Below, piece after piece: positions 18,033 to 27,034 of a stretch of DNA of 64,000 nucleotides. The notes below the pieces were generated by a model that did no database searches, was not told the DNA's origin, and worked only from the letters and a program-made list of their open reading frames with translations. Made by a program: the position numbers and the translations under genes. The stretch's first letter is position 1, and every line of letters begins with the position of its first letter. This stretch comes from CBDDBU01 sp965226045. GTDB lineage: Bacteria > Pseudomonadota > Alphaproteobacteria > VGEJ01. Location of the stretch: assembly GCA_965226045.1 (NCBI GenBank), contig CBDDBU010000026.1, forward strand, positions 1-64,000, read 5' to 3'.

Positions 18033-19640
18033 ATGACCACCTACGACGATTCCGACGCCGACCTCGCGACGGTGACCTTTGAGCATGATGACGACACGGT
18101 TGTCGTCGTCATCGGTTCGGGACCCGGCGGCGCCACCGTCGCCAACGAGCTGTGCCAAAAGGGCATCAACGTCGTGATGTTCGAGGCCGGCAAGCGCTAC
18201 AAACTCTCGGACTTCGAGAACGATCCCCTCTACATGGAAGATCTCTGGTGCTGGAAAGACCGGCGCACCACCTCGGGCAACCATCCGCTCGTCAGCGACT
18301 GGCCCGACTCCCCGGGCGTTCAGGTCAAGGCGGTCGGCGGCTGCTCTGTCCACTGGGTGGGCAACGCACCCCGCATTCACCCCCACGAGTTCAAGGCGCT
18401 CTCGACCTACGGGGCCATCGCCGGCGCCAACCTCATCGATTGGCCGATCGACTATGACGAGATGGAGTCGTTCTACGTCCGGGCGGAAGACCGGCTTGGG
18501 GTCTCGGGCAGCGCCGGCATCCCCGAGATGCGCCCGACCAACAGCACCAAGGTGCTGTTGGCGGCGGCCAAACGCTTCGGCTACACGCGCTACAACAACG
18601 GGCGGGTCGCGGTGAACCAGTTTCCGCGCGATGGGCGTAACGGCTGCGATGAGATCGGCTTTTGCATGTCGGGCTGCAAGTCCGGAGCTAAGTGGTCGAC
18701 GCTGTATACCGAGGTCCCCCGCGCCGAGGCGACCGGGCGACTTGAGCTTCGCACCGAAGCGATGGTGCTCAAAGTCGAGCACGACGATGTCGGTCGGGTG
18801 AGCGGCGTTGTCTTTGCCGACAAGGACGGCACGCATCACCGGCAGAAGGCGCGCCTTGTGTGCATCGCCGGCAACTCGATCGAGACACCCCGCCTTCTCC
18901 TCAATTCCGAATCAGCCCGCTTCCCCGACGGTCTCGCCAACTCCTCGGGTGCTGTCGGCAAGCATCACATGATGCATGTGAACGCCCAGGTATTAGGCAT
19001 CTTCGAACAGCCGGTGAACTTCCACCGCGGCCGCGTCGGCGCCGGCTCGATCGAGGACGAGACGGTGTTTGATCCGAGCCGTGGCTTCGCCGGCGGATAC
19101 TATTTTCATGCCATGGGCGGCATTGCGCTCCCGGGTCTTGCCGCCATTTTCGCGCCCGGTGGGTGGGGGCGCGGGGTGGCCGCGCTGGTCGAGGACTACA
19201 CCCACATGGGCGGCATGTTCGTCCTCGGCGAAGACCTGCCCCAGGAGAATAACCGCATCACCCTGCACCCCACCGAGAAAGACCGCTACGGGCTGCCGAT
19301 CCCGCACATCAATATAGATGAGCACGCCAACGACATTGCCATGAAGAACCACGCCTACAAGCAGGGGCGCGCGCTTCTCTCGACGCTCGGCGCCAAGACC
19401 ATCCTCGATGCGCCGATGCTCCCCTCATCCCACAACATGGGAACCAGCCGCATGGCTGATAACCCGCGCGATGGCGTCGTCAACCGCTGGGGTCAGAGCC
19501 ATGACCTCGCCAATCTGTTCATCTCGGACGGCAGCCAGTTCACGACGAGCGGCGCCGCCAACCCGACGCTGACCATCGTGGCGCTGGCGATCCGCCAGGC
19601 CGAGTACATCGCCGACGCGATGCGTGGCAACGAGCTCTAG
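18033..19640 (+). CDS. GMC-family FAD oxidoreductase
   Basis: The 535-residue protein has the glucose-methanol-choline oxidoreductase layout. The dinucleotide site GSGPGG lies at residues 28-33 and KAVGGCSVHWVGNAPR near 100. The C-terminal catalytic region has LPSSHNMGTSRMADNP (active-site His) and DGSQFTTSGAANPTLTIVAL. It resembles the subgroup that includes gluconate 2-dehydrogenase and similar dehydrogenases. It would oxidise an alcohol or sugar hydroxyl and pass electrons to an unidentified acceptor; no cytochrome or small subunit is adjacent. GGGAGGGCACC precedes the ATG. It converges on a GlcG-like gene 21 bases downstream. It is intact. Confidence 0.88.
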   Translation: MTTYDDSDADLATVTFEHDDDTVVVVIGSGPGGATVANELCQKGINVVMFEAGKRYKLSDFENDPLYMEDLWCWKDRRTTSGNHPLVSDWPDSPGVQVKAVGGCSVHWVGNAPRIHPHEFKALSTYGAIAGANLIDWPIDYDEMESFYVRAEDRLGVSGSAGIPEMRPTNSTKVLLAAAKRFGYTRYNNGRVAVNQFPRDGRNGCDEIGFCMSGCKSGAKWSTLYTEVPRAEATGRLELRTEAMVLKVEHDDVGRVSGVVFADKDGTHHRQKARLVCIAGNSIETPRLLLNSESARFPDGLANSSGAVGKHHMMHVNAQVLGIFEQPVNFHRGRVGAGSIEDETVFDPSRGFAGGYYFHAMGGIALPGLAAIFAPGGWGRGVAALVEDYTHMGGMFVLGEDLPQENNRITLHPTEKDRYGLPIPHINIDEHANDIAMKNHAYKQGRALLSTLGAKTILDAPMLPSSHNMGTSRMADNPRDGVVNRWGQSHDLANLFISDGSQFTTSGAANPTLTIVALAIRQAEYIADAMRGNEL

Positions 19641-19661
19641 CCCGCGAGCGACCTGGCGCCG

Positions 19662-20144
19662 CTACTCTGCGGTCGCCTTCGTCGACCAGCCTTTGGTGTC
19701 GGTGGCGACGCCGAGCGCCGCGAAGGCCGCCGAGATGAACTGGACGTTTTCCTGCCAGCTCTGCGAGCCGCTGACGCCGATGCCGCCGATCAGCTCGCCG
19801 TCGACCACGATCGGATAGCCGCCGCCGAGGATGGTGAATCCCTCGACCACCGGGATGCTGTGTAGCGACTGCGGATCGTCGTGGATATTCGAGTAAAGCT
19901 CGTGGGTGGGCGTCTCCAGGCCAACCGCGCTCCGGGCCTTGGTGATGGCCAGGGTGGCACCTGTCAGGAACGAGTGATCGGGCCGCCGATAGGACTTCAG
20001 GTTGCCGCCCTCATCGACCACGCAGACCACCGGCCGACGGTCGAGCTGGGCCGCCTCCGTGGCGACATTGGCGATCAGCTGCTCGGCGAATTCGATAGAG
20101 ATCGAGCTCTTTCTGAAGGTCTTGGTAACGGTCGTTTCAGCCAT
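19662..20144 (-). CDS. GlcG/HbpS-family (DUF336) protein
   Basis: The 160-residue protein starts at the ATG at 20144, chosen because GGGGAGAA lies just upstream; a longer frame exists but has no such site. It has the single GlcG/HbpS domain: RRPVVCVVDEGGNLKSYRR, the FTILGGGYPIVVDGELIGGIGVSG core and a C-terminal AFAALGVAT. Members include heme-binding proteins and proteins co-encoded with oxidoreductases; the biochemical role is usually unknown. The gene converges with the GMC oxidoreductase and diverges from the ABC importer. The 142 bases to the importer start should contain the promoters for both. Confidence 0.87.
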   Translation of the reverse strand: MAETTVTKTFRKSSISIEFAEQLIANVATEAAQLDRRPVVCVVDEGGNLKSYRRPDHSFLTGATLAITKARSAVGLETPTHELYSNIHDDPQSLHSIPVVEGFTILGGGYPIVVDGELIGGIGVSGSQSWQENVQFISAAFAALGVATDTKGWSTKATAE

Positions 20145-20286
20145 TAAGTTCTCCCCTTTGCTTGGTCGCTTTACTTGAGCGCCCCGGGGCGCTTGCTTGA
20201 CTCTCCTCAATACCCAAACTAGCGTCGTCGGGAGTTGGTGCCCAATGCTTTGACATATGTCAGGTGTGTACGTCAGGGAGGAAATC

Positions 20287-21720
20287 ATGACGGATAAGTC
20301 GCATGAGGTATACGACAACACGATGGCGCTCGCACGCCATCATCGTAGTCCAGAGGTAACTCGACGGCGCTTGTTGCAAGTCTCGGCCGGGGCCGCCGCG
20401 TTGGCCGCAACCTGGGATCCGGGCGAGGTACGTGCGGACATGCAGGGCGCGATCGTGGTGTACCAGCCGTCCGGACAGCGTCTGGATGGCGTGGCGCGAG
20501 CGATCCTGCCGTTCTACGAGAAAAAATTTCCTAACATCGACGTTTCGTTCGCCTCGATCCCGTTGGGGGATTACGTCAACAAGCAGATTTCGTTGCTGGG
20601 CTCGAAGGTCGACCGGTTCGATGCGATGTGCGGCGATCACTCGCAGTTTCCAGCCTACGGGAAGATGCAGGCTCTGGCGGATCTGCAGCCCTACCTCGAT
20701 CAGGATCCGGATTGGTACACGGCGTACAAGGCCGACATCTCCGAGAAGTACCGCTACATGTACTACACCCAGAAACCGGGCGTGGAATACGACGGGTTCG
20801 AATACCGTGAACCGGCGACGGCAGGCCAAGTCTCGGCGATTCCGTCGGACGGCAACGTCAATCTGACGTACTACCGCAAGGACCTCTTCGAGCAAAAGGG
20901 CATGAAGCTGCCGGAACACTGGGATCAAGTGATCGATGTGGTGAAGGAGCTTCACGATCCGGATCGTGGTGTCTATGGCTACGCCGCCTCGATGAAGCGC
21001 GATTTCTGGGCCGGCTTCCAGTTCTACGCGGCGCTGACGGCGCACGGTGGCGATTGGTTCGATAAGGCAGGGTCAGGGGGCTGGAATCCCGCGTTCGATA
21101 CCGATGCGGGTCATCTCGCGTTGGAACACATCGTGGCGCTCCAACCCTACGCGCACCCGGTCACCGCTAATGCCGGCGAGGACGAGCTCAACGTCGCTTA
21201 CGCCAACGGCAGCGCGGTCTACGGTCCGACCACCTGGGGTGCGGCGACCCTGAACGATCCCAACTTCACCGAGTTCTATGACCGCTGGTACATGGACCTG
21301 GCGCCGCGCGGCAACAACCCGGAAGGCGGGAACCACCCGCTCACCGGCGGCTGGGGCTACTTCATGCCAACCCACGCCAAGTACAAGGATCTCGGCTGGA
21401 CCTGGATCCGTTTCGTCAACACTGGCGATGACGAGGATTCCAGTATCCCCGACGCCCGGGTGCTCGCCGGCGGTCAGCCCGCGCGCATCTCGACGCTCGA
21501 GAGGTATCGGGCCGAGAAGCCGTTCTTCAATGGCCTCCTGAATTGCTACCCACATGCCATCCCGTTGTCGCCGCCGATACCTGAGGCGCACACCTGCCTC
21601 AAGATCACTGGCGAAGAGGCGGCGGATGCGTTCAATGGGGTCCAGTCGGTCGACGATGCCCTGAAAGCTATGGACAAGCGCGTGCAAAGGCTGATGGAGG
21701 ACGGCGGCTACTACGGCTGA
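20287..21720 (+). CDS. ABC transporter sugar-type solute-binding protein, Tat-exported
   Basis: The 477-residue protein starts at the ATG at 20287 after AGGGAGGAAATC, a strong ribosome-binding site, rather than at the ATG 30 bases upstream. Residues 26-45 form a twin-arginine signal (TRRRLLQVSAGAAALAA), so the folded protein should be exported through Tat. The rest fits family-1 extracellular binding proteins (FYEKKFPNIDVSFASIPLGD, LFEQKGMKLPEHWDQV), which bind sugars, polyols or related solutes. It is followed by two inner-membrane permease genes on the same strand. Confidence 0.9.
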   Translation: MTDKSHEVYDNTMALARHHRSPEVTRRRLLQVSAGAAALAATWDPGEVRADMQGAIVVYQPSGQRLDGVARAILPFYEKKFPNIDVSFASIPLGDYVNKQISLLGSKVDRFDAMCGDHSQFPAYGKMQALADLQPYLDQDPDWYTAYKADISEKYRYMYYTQKPGVEYDGFEYREPATAGQVSAIPSDGNVNLTYYRKDLFEQKGMKLPEHWDQVIDVVKELHDPDRGVYGYAASMKRDFWAGFQFYAALTAHGGDWFDKAGSGGWNPAFDTDAGHLALEHIVALQPYAHPVTANAGEDELNVAYANGSAVYGPTTWGAATLNDPNFTEFYDRWYMDLAPRGNNPEGGNHPLTGGWGYFMPTHAKYKDLGWTWIRFVNTGDDEDSSIPDARVLAGGQPARISTLERYRAEKPFFNGLLNCYPHAIPLSPPIPEAHTCLKITGEEAADAFNGVQSVDDALKAMDKRVQRLMEDGGYYG

Positions 21721-21767
21721 TCGTCTGACTTAGGGTTGGGGGAGACCCCAAGCCGAATGACTGGGAC

Positions 21768-22709
21768 GTGAGTACCACAACCAGTCGGACCGGGCGCCCC
21801 GCGCGAGTCCGGTCAGTACGCCGACAGAAGAGGCGGGTAGCGTATTGGCTCCTGCTGCCCGCCCTTCTCATCCTGTTCGGGCTGGCGATCTTCCCGCTGT
21901 TCTACGCGGGCTGGATCTCCTTCCGCTTCGAGCCGCTGTATGACCCCACCATCGCCCGCTTCGTGGGCTGGCGGAACTACTCCGACCTCACCGAGAATGT
22001 CCGCTTCTGGGAAAGCATTCGGCTCACCGTGCTGTGGACAATCGTCGTCGTCAGCATCCAAATGGTGCTCGGATTTATACTCGCGGTTCTGCTCGATCGT
22101 CACCTGCGCGACGCTGGGCTCATACGCTCGCTCCTGATCATCCCGGTCTTCATCTCGCCGGTCGCGATGGGCTTGACCTGGCGCTTCATCTTCGAGCCCG
22201 TCCACGGGCTTGCCAACTGGATCCTCGATTCGGGGTTAGGCCTTGGCAAAGCGACCTGGCTGTCGAGCCAGGATACGGCGCTCAGCACGCTGATGATCGT
22301 CGATTGCTGGCAGTGGACCCCTTTCGTTGCGCTCATCCTGCTGGCGGGAATCCAGAGCATATCGCCCGAGGTGGTCGAGGCGGCGCGGCTCGACCGCGTC
22401 CGCGGCCTCGCCTACCAGTTCCGCATCGTAATCCCGCTCATCCGGCCGGTCATTCTGGTCGTTCTGCTGCTACGGCTTGTCGATTCGATCCGCATTTTCG
22501 ACATCGCTTATCTCATGACCAAAGGCGGTCCCGGCACCTCGACGCTGTTGGCCAGCGTCTATTCCTATTTCATTTTCGAGCAGCTGCTGACCGGCCTGAT
22601 GGCGGCTTACGGATTCTTGATCCTCATTCTGGTCAACATCGTCGTTGTCATCTTTCTCAATACCCTATACCGCCAGGAGAAGGCGACGCGCGAGGCGGAC
22701 TCAGCCTGA
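21768..22709 (+). CDS. ABC transporter permease, MalF type
   Basis: This 313-residue integral membrane protein has about six hydrophobic segments. The cytoplasmic EAA loop is visible as VVEAARLDRVRGLAYQF followed by RIVIPLIRP, the contact site for the ATPase. The start is a GTG at 21768, 47 bases after the binding-protein gene. It pairs with the next permease, whose ATG overlaps its stop (TGATG). The second half contains the FDIAYLMTKGGPG motif common in sugar-type permeases. Confidence 0.9.
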   Translation: MSTTTSRTGRPARVRSVRRQKRRVAYWLLLPALLILFGLAIFPLFYAGWISFRFEPLYDPTIARFVGWRNYSDLTENVRFWESIRLTVLWTIVVVSIQMVLGFILAVLLDRHLRDAGLIRSLLIIPVFISPVAMGLTWRFIFEPVHGLANWILDSGLGLGKATWLSSQDTALSTLMIVDCWQWTPFVALILLAGIQSISPEVVEAARLDRVRGLAYQFRIVIPLIRPVILVVLLLRLVDSIRIFDIAYLMTKGGPGTSTLLASVYSYFIFEQLLTGLMAAYGFLILILVNIVVVIFLNTLYRQEKATREADSA

Positions 22710-23527
22710 TGCGGCGGTCATACGCACACCCACTCACCTGGCTCGTCCTCATCGTGGTGGCGCTGTGGCTCGTGCCAGTGGTGTGGGTCGTTGTCAACTC
22801 CATCAAACCGACCAACGTCATCAACGCACCGGTCCCCACTTTCTTCAATTTCAAGCCCACGCTCGAGCACTACAACGAGCTCTTCGACCGTTTTGAGTTC
22901 CACAAGGCGATGCTGAACAGCATCATCATTGTCGGCGTCTCTACGTTCATCGTCATGGCGTTGGCGCTGCCCGCCGCCTACGCATTGGCGCGTATGAACC
23001 TGAGGAGCGGCGACATGTGGGCGTTGGTGATTCTATCGTTACGCTTCATGCCGCCGGTCGTGGTGGTGTTGCCGTACTACATCATGGGCACCGCCTTCGA
23101 CCTGATCGATACCCACATCGGCATGATCATCGTCTACACAGCCTTCGGCCTACCGTTCGCGATATGGGTGTTGCGCGGCTTCCTGCTGGACGTGGCCAAG
23201 GACCTTGAGGAGGCGGCGCGTCTCGACGGGTTGAGCTGGCTGCAGATTATCTGGCGGATCATTCTGCCAGTGGCGCGGCCGGGTGTTGCGGTAACCGCGA
23301 TCTTCACCTTTGTGTTCAGCTGGAACGAGTACCTGTTCGCTCTGTTCCTGACCGATTTCAATGCCCAGACAATGCCGATCGCACTGGCGAAGACGATCGA
23401 TCAGTACTTCGTGCTGTGGGGATCGCTGAGCGCGGGAGCGGTGATCCAGCTCTTGCCAATGATCGTGGTGGTGTTCGTCTTGCAGCGTCACATCGCCCGC
23501 GGTCTCGCCCTCGGCGCGGTGAAATAG
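22709..23527 (+). CDS. ABC transporter permease, MalG type
   Basis: This 272-residue membrane protein has six hydrophobic segments. Its EAA motif is close to consensus (EEAARLDGLSWLQIIWRIIL, then PVARPG). The ATG overlaps the TGA of the preceding permease, so the two are translationally coupled. Together with the Tat-exported binding protein it forms a sugar-type importer. No ATP-binding subunit follows: the operon ends at TAG and a dispersed repeat begins 6 bases later. The ATPase may be encoded elsewhere, shared between systems, or lost by rearrangement. Confidence 0.9.
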   Translation: MRRSYAHPLTWLVLIVVALWLVPVVWVVVNSIKPTNVINAPVPTFFNFKPTLEHYNELFDRFEFHKAMLNSIIIVGVSTFIVMALALPAAYALARMNLRSGDMWALVILSLRFMPPVVVVLPYYIMGTAFDLIDTHIGMIIVYTAFGLPFAIWVLRGFLLDVAKDLEEAARLDGLSWLQIIWRIILPVARPGVAVTAIFTFVFSWNEYLFALFLTDFNAQTMPIALAKTIDQYFVLWGSLSAGAVIQLLPMIVVVFVLQRHIARGLALGAVK

Positions 23528-23532
23528 CCTGG

Positions 23533-23605
23533 GCACGCAACCGCCTTTACTTGCTCTTATTCGCCCGGGCGTTACCGCTCGTCCGTTGAGGACCAAATCT
23601 CGGGC
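23533..23605. repeat. 73-bp dispersed repeat, copy 2
   Basis: Matches 10756-10828 with three mismatches over 73 bases and more weakly for about 40 further bases. It starts six bases after the stop of the MalG-type permease. The rest of the 212-base gap to the CHAT gene shows no coding feature. Confidence 0.7.
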
Positions 23606-24232
23606 ACATAACCAACTTTATTTACTCGTTTTCGCACCCGAGCTTCCGATCGTCACAGGTTAGTTCCGTGGACGAGAAGACGACCGTTTAGTACGCCTGT
23701 ATTTTATCCCGATAGGAACATCGCTGACTTCCCATAGACCTACCGTCTCGCGCCTTCACCGACGACGACGAAGGGGGCCCAGTATTTGGGATGGGCGTAG
23801 TTGTCGTTGGCGGCCAGCGCGAACATCGAACGGCGTAAGGCCTCGGAACGCCCGATGTCGGGGTTGGCTTTCAGCTCCTCGAACAGGCCCTGGGTCAGCG
23901 CCGTGGCAGAGTGACTCTCCACCGGCCAGTGCGAGACCAGAAGTGCCCGCGCCCCGGCATAGAAGAAGGCCTTGGCAAGGCCGGATAGGCCCTGGGCCCC
24001 AGAGGCCGTGTTACACGCACTCAGGATCACCCACTCCGCATCAAGCTTCAGTTGCGCAACCTCACTCGCCGTCAGCAGCCCATCATCGTGTTCTGTGCCC
24101 TGTTGGGGTGGGGTCAGGACCAGGGCAGGTTCAACAAGGTCCAACTCACCCGAGACCAATCCATGGGTGGCGAAAGCCACCACCCGGCTGTCCTTGAGCG
24201 GCAGCGACTTCACCATCGTCTCAGTGGCACGG

Positions 24233-25687
24233 GGCGATGTCCCTATCTCTGTTGAAATTCGTGGGGCAGGCGTCGCTGGTTGATGATGCTATGCTGCCTT
24301 CATGATGGTTTCAATGGCACTGTCGGCCTGAGCCTTTCTCAAGTGTTCCTGGAGAGCATTTCGGAGGATGGGCAGCTGACGATAGGCCTTGAGGCGACGG
24401 AAGGTTTTCTGGGCCTCCAGCAGGCCGGCGGCGGTCCATCTGAGCGCCATCTCGGCGTGTCTCCAGCGTTTGACGTTGCGGGTGACCTGGCGCACCGTGC
24501 CGAGCGCGTTCTCGACGATGTTGGTGCAGGCGAGCGAGCGCCGGAGTTCGTGCGGCAGGCCGAGGCGGATGACGGTGAGTATCTCGTCCAGCCCCTCCAG
24601 GATGCTGCCCGAGACGCCCGGTTCCTCATGCTCCAGACGCCGGGCCAGGTTGCGCAGCAGCCGTTCGGCCTTGTCTGCGTCGTCCTGGTCCCAGGCCTGA
24701 CGGAGCGCCTTCTTGACGCTCGCATGCAAATGCAGGGGCAGGCGCTCGATGATGTTACGGCCCTTGTGGACCTGGCAGCGCTGGATGGCGGCGGCCACAC
24801 CGAAGGTGTTGCGGATCGCTTTGCTGAGCGCCTTCGCGCCATCGACGATGAACAGCCGGGGCAGCGTCGGATCGAGCCCCCTGGCGAGGAGATTGTCGAG
24901 CAAGGCCTGGACGACGACAGTGTTCTCCGTCGCCCCCTCGACCACGGCCAGGGCATGCTTGTCGCCGTTGCCATCGACGCCGATCGCCGCCACCAAGACA
25001 TGGTCGCCGACATGCAGACCGTCGATCTGGATGACCAGCAGGTCGAGCTCCGAGAGGTCCGAGGCAAGCCAGGCCTTCATCTTCTTGCGCGACAGCGCCA
25101 CAAAGCGCCGGGAAACGGCCGACTTCGAGGTGCCGTCGCCACGCGCTTTCGCCAGGTCGCCCTCGGGCAGACGGACCGCGCGGTGGTACTTGCGGGTCGA
25201 CACGTTCAGCACCATCAGGTTGAGCGCCCACTCGAGCAACAGGTTGCCGTCGCGCAGCACCTGCCAGCTCTCCAAACCCACCTCCTTGCCAGCATGGTCG
25301 CGAACCCGTGGCCGCTGCACTTTCACGCGGCCGCCGTGGTCGCCGATCTCGCTCTGCGTATGGCCCCAGCGATAACCCCGACGGTTCCCATGGCGACGAT
25401 GTCGGGCCCCGCACACGGTCGTGGCGTCCTCCTCCATCATCTCGGCCAAGGCCTCGACCCCGGCCAGGAGACAGAACCGATCCACGATCACCTGAGACGG
25501 ACTGCGTCCATCGCGTCTGCCAGCGGCGGCATAGGAAACGAGGTGGCAAGGGCTTTCGGGCTACTGGAACTACGGATATTCTTTCCCATGGTGTCGTTCT
25601 CCCTCTTGGGTTTGCAGCACCCGGAGCCTAACGGCTCCAGGAGAGCGACACCTACCTCAACTTTTCAACATCGACCGGGACATCTCC
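24233..25687 (-). mobile_element. IS256-family element type II, copy B (1455 bp), TSD TGGCACGG
   Basis: TGGCACGG is duplicated at 24225-24232 and 25688-25695, immediately outside the GGCGATGTCCC and GGGACATCTCC ends. It is 5 bases longer than copies A and C because of a small insertion near the transposase start (about 25485-25490). It interrupts the CHAT gene. Confidence 0.95.
24289..25491 (-). CDS. IS256-family transposase, type II, altered N-terminus
   Basis: It is nearly identical to the copy at 12663-13958 over its last 398 residues, with the catalytic residues in VIQIDGLHVG, LFIVDGAKAL and TNIVENALG intact. A 5-base insertion shifts the frame upstream, so the first 33 or so residues are lost. 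The longest frame begins MIVDRFCLLAG at 25491. Whether this shortened protein is active is uncertain, as the lost part is outside the catalytic core. Confidence 0.88.
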   Translation of the reverse strand: MIVDRFCLLAGVEALAEMMEEDATTVCGARHRRHGNRRGYRWGHTQSEIGDHGGRVKVQRPRVRDHAGKEVGLESWQVLRDGNLLLEWALNLMVLNVSTRKYHRAVRLPEGDLAKARGDGTSKSAVSRRFVALSRKKMKAWLASDLSELDLLVIQIDGLHVGDHVLVAAIGVDGNGDKHALAVVEGATENTVVVQALLDNLLARGLDPTLPRLFIVDGAKALSKAIRNTFGVAAAIQRCQVHKGRNIIERLPLHLHASVKKALRQAWDQDDADKAERLLRNLARRLEHEEPGVSGSILEGLDEILTVIRLGLPHELRRSLACTNIVENALGTVRQVTRNVKRWRHAEMALRWTAAGLLEAQKTFRRLKAYRQLPILRNALQEHLRKAQADSAIETIMKAA

Positions 25688-26305
25688 TGGCACGGGCCTG
25701 AAGGTAGATGGATCCCTCATCAGCCCCGAGGTAGGCAGCCATGGCCCTGAGTTCATCTGCGGTGTCGGGCAGACGGGTGAGGTTCCTGACCTCTTCAACA
25801 TCGGCAATCGCACCCCGGAACAGCGAGGCGATCTCTACTCCCTACCCCCGCCAGCTTCTCCTTCCAGTAACGGGTCACCAACACCAATGAAGGGCTGGGT
25901 CGATTTGGTAGCTGAGGCAAAGGCCCGCAGGGCCCGTATCGAGGCCACCGAGGGCAGCGTGGTCATCGCGTACTTCTTAATAAGCCAGGCCACATCCTGG
26001 AAGGGGGCATCTGCTCCCGGTCTCTCGGTGACCAGTATTCCCAGCGGGATACGCTCTAGCGACCCACTGGGTACCACAAACAGGTGTTTGACCCCCTTGA
26101 GGTGTCAATCGGCGTTGAACATTGACCCCCTATCGGCGTGCAATGTTGACCCCTTTGGGGATGCACGGCGGAGGTCGTACAGGTAGTCCATAGGAGGGGC
26201 CCGCGCGCGGGCCGACGCGCCCACCACGCGGCTGGCGGCGGACCGCGTGTGGGAGGTTCCTGTGGGCCCACCTGGGCGACCGGGCCGCAGGTGGATCGGT
26301 TGCCT

Positions 26306-27034
26306 TTAGGACCGATTCTTGAAGCGCCAGGAGTCGTTTCCGGTCTCGATGATCTCGCAGTGGTGCGTCAGACGATCGAGGAGCGCGGTGGTCATCTTGG
26401 CGTCGCCGAAGACGGACGGCCATTCGCCGAAGGTCAGGTTGGTGGTGACGATGATCGAGGTGCGCTCGTAGAGCCGGCTGACGAGGTGGAACAGCAGCTG
26501 GCCTCCGGTTTGGGCGAAGGGCAGGTAGCCGAGCTCGTCGAGGATGACGAGGTCGCGCCGGGCCAGCTGATCGGCGAGCCGGCCCTGGCGGCCGGCGCGG
26601 GCTTCGGCCTCGAGCCGGTTGACCAGGTCGACGACGTTGAAGAAGCGGCCCCGGGCGCCATCGCGGATGCAGGCCCGCGCGATGGCGACGGCGAGATGGC
26701 TCTTGCCGGTGCCGGTGCCGCCGATCAGCACGGCGTTGCGCTGGTTGGCCAGGAAGCCGCCGACCGCCAACTCGCGGACCAGCGGCTCGTTGACCGGGGT
26801 GTCGGTGAAGTCGAAGTCGGCCAGCTCCTTGGCCAGCGGCAGCTTGGCGCCACTCATCTGGTACTTGATGGATCGCGCCTGCTTGTCGGCGATCTCGGCC
26901 TTCAACAGCTCGCCGATGATTCGCTGCATCGGATGCTGGCGCTTGAGGCCGTCGGCGAGCACCTCGTCGAACGCGTCGCGCATGCCGGCGAGCTTGAGTG
27001 CGGCCATCATCTCCAGGACCTCATGGCGCTCCAT
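26306..27034 (-). CDS. istB: IS21 helper ATPase IstB
   Basis: The 242-residue AAA+ ATPase has the Walker A motif [10 protein letters not shown] and Walker [12 protein letters not shown], with the N-terminal IstB helix bundle. It assists IstA in target capture. Its start overlaps the 3' end of the istA frame, the usual IS21 layout. It is identical in sequence to the copy at 34873-35601. Confidence 0.95.
   Translation of the reverse strand: MERHEVLEMMAALKLAGMRDAFDEVLADGLKRQHPMQRIIGELLKAEIADKQARSIKYQMSGAKLPLAKELADFDFTDTPVNEPLVRELAVGGFLANQRNAVLIGGTGTGKSHLAVAIARACIRDGARGRFFNVVDLVNRLEAEARAGRQGRLADQLARRDLVILDELGYLPFAQTGGQLLFHLVSRLYERTSIIVTTNLTFGEWPSVFGDAKMTTALLDRLTHHCEIIETGNDSWRFKNRS

Larger units (their letters stand above)
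23740..26102 (-). pseudogene. CHAT-domain (caspase-like) protein, split and truncated
   Basis: The 3' part (24232 to 23740) has the CHAT catalytic features: His in VVAFATHGLVSG and Cys in WVILSACNTASGAQGL, followed by SHWPVESHSATALTQGLFEE. The upstream part (26102 to 25688) reads HLFVVPSGSLERIPLGIL, WLIKKYAMTTLPSVASI and FIGVGDPLLEGE. It then shifts frame near 25845 before LFRGAIADVEEVRNLTRLPD. An IS256 type II element sits between the parts with a perfect 8-base duplication; joining them reads QARATETMVKSLPLK. The N-terminus, usually TPR repeats, is cut away by the IS21 at 26103. CHAT domains are caspase-like proteases; the original partner or trigger is unknown. Confidence 0.85.

Noticed and set aside
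20257..20286. Upstream ATG for the ABC binding protein
   Set aside because: AGGGAGGAAATC sits directly before the ATG at 20287, and the Tat signal is placed normally from that start.
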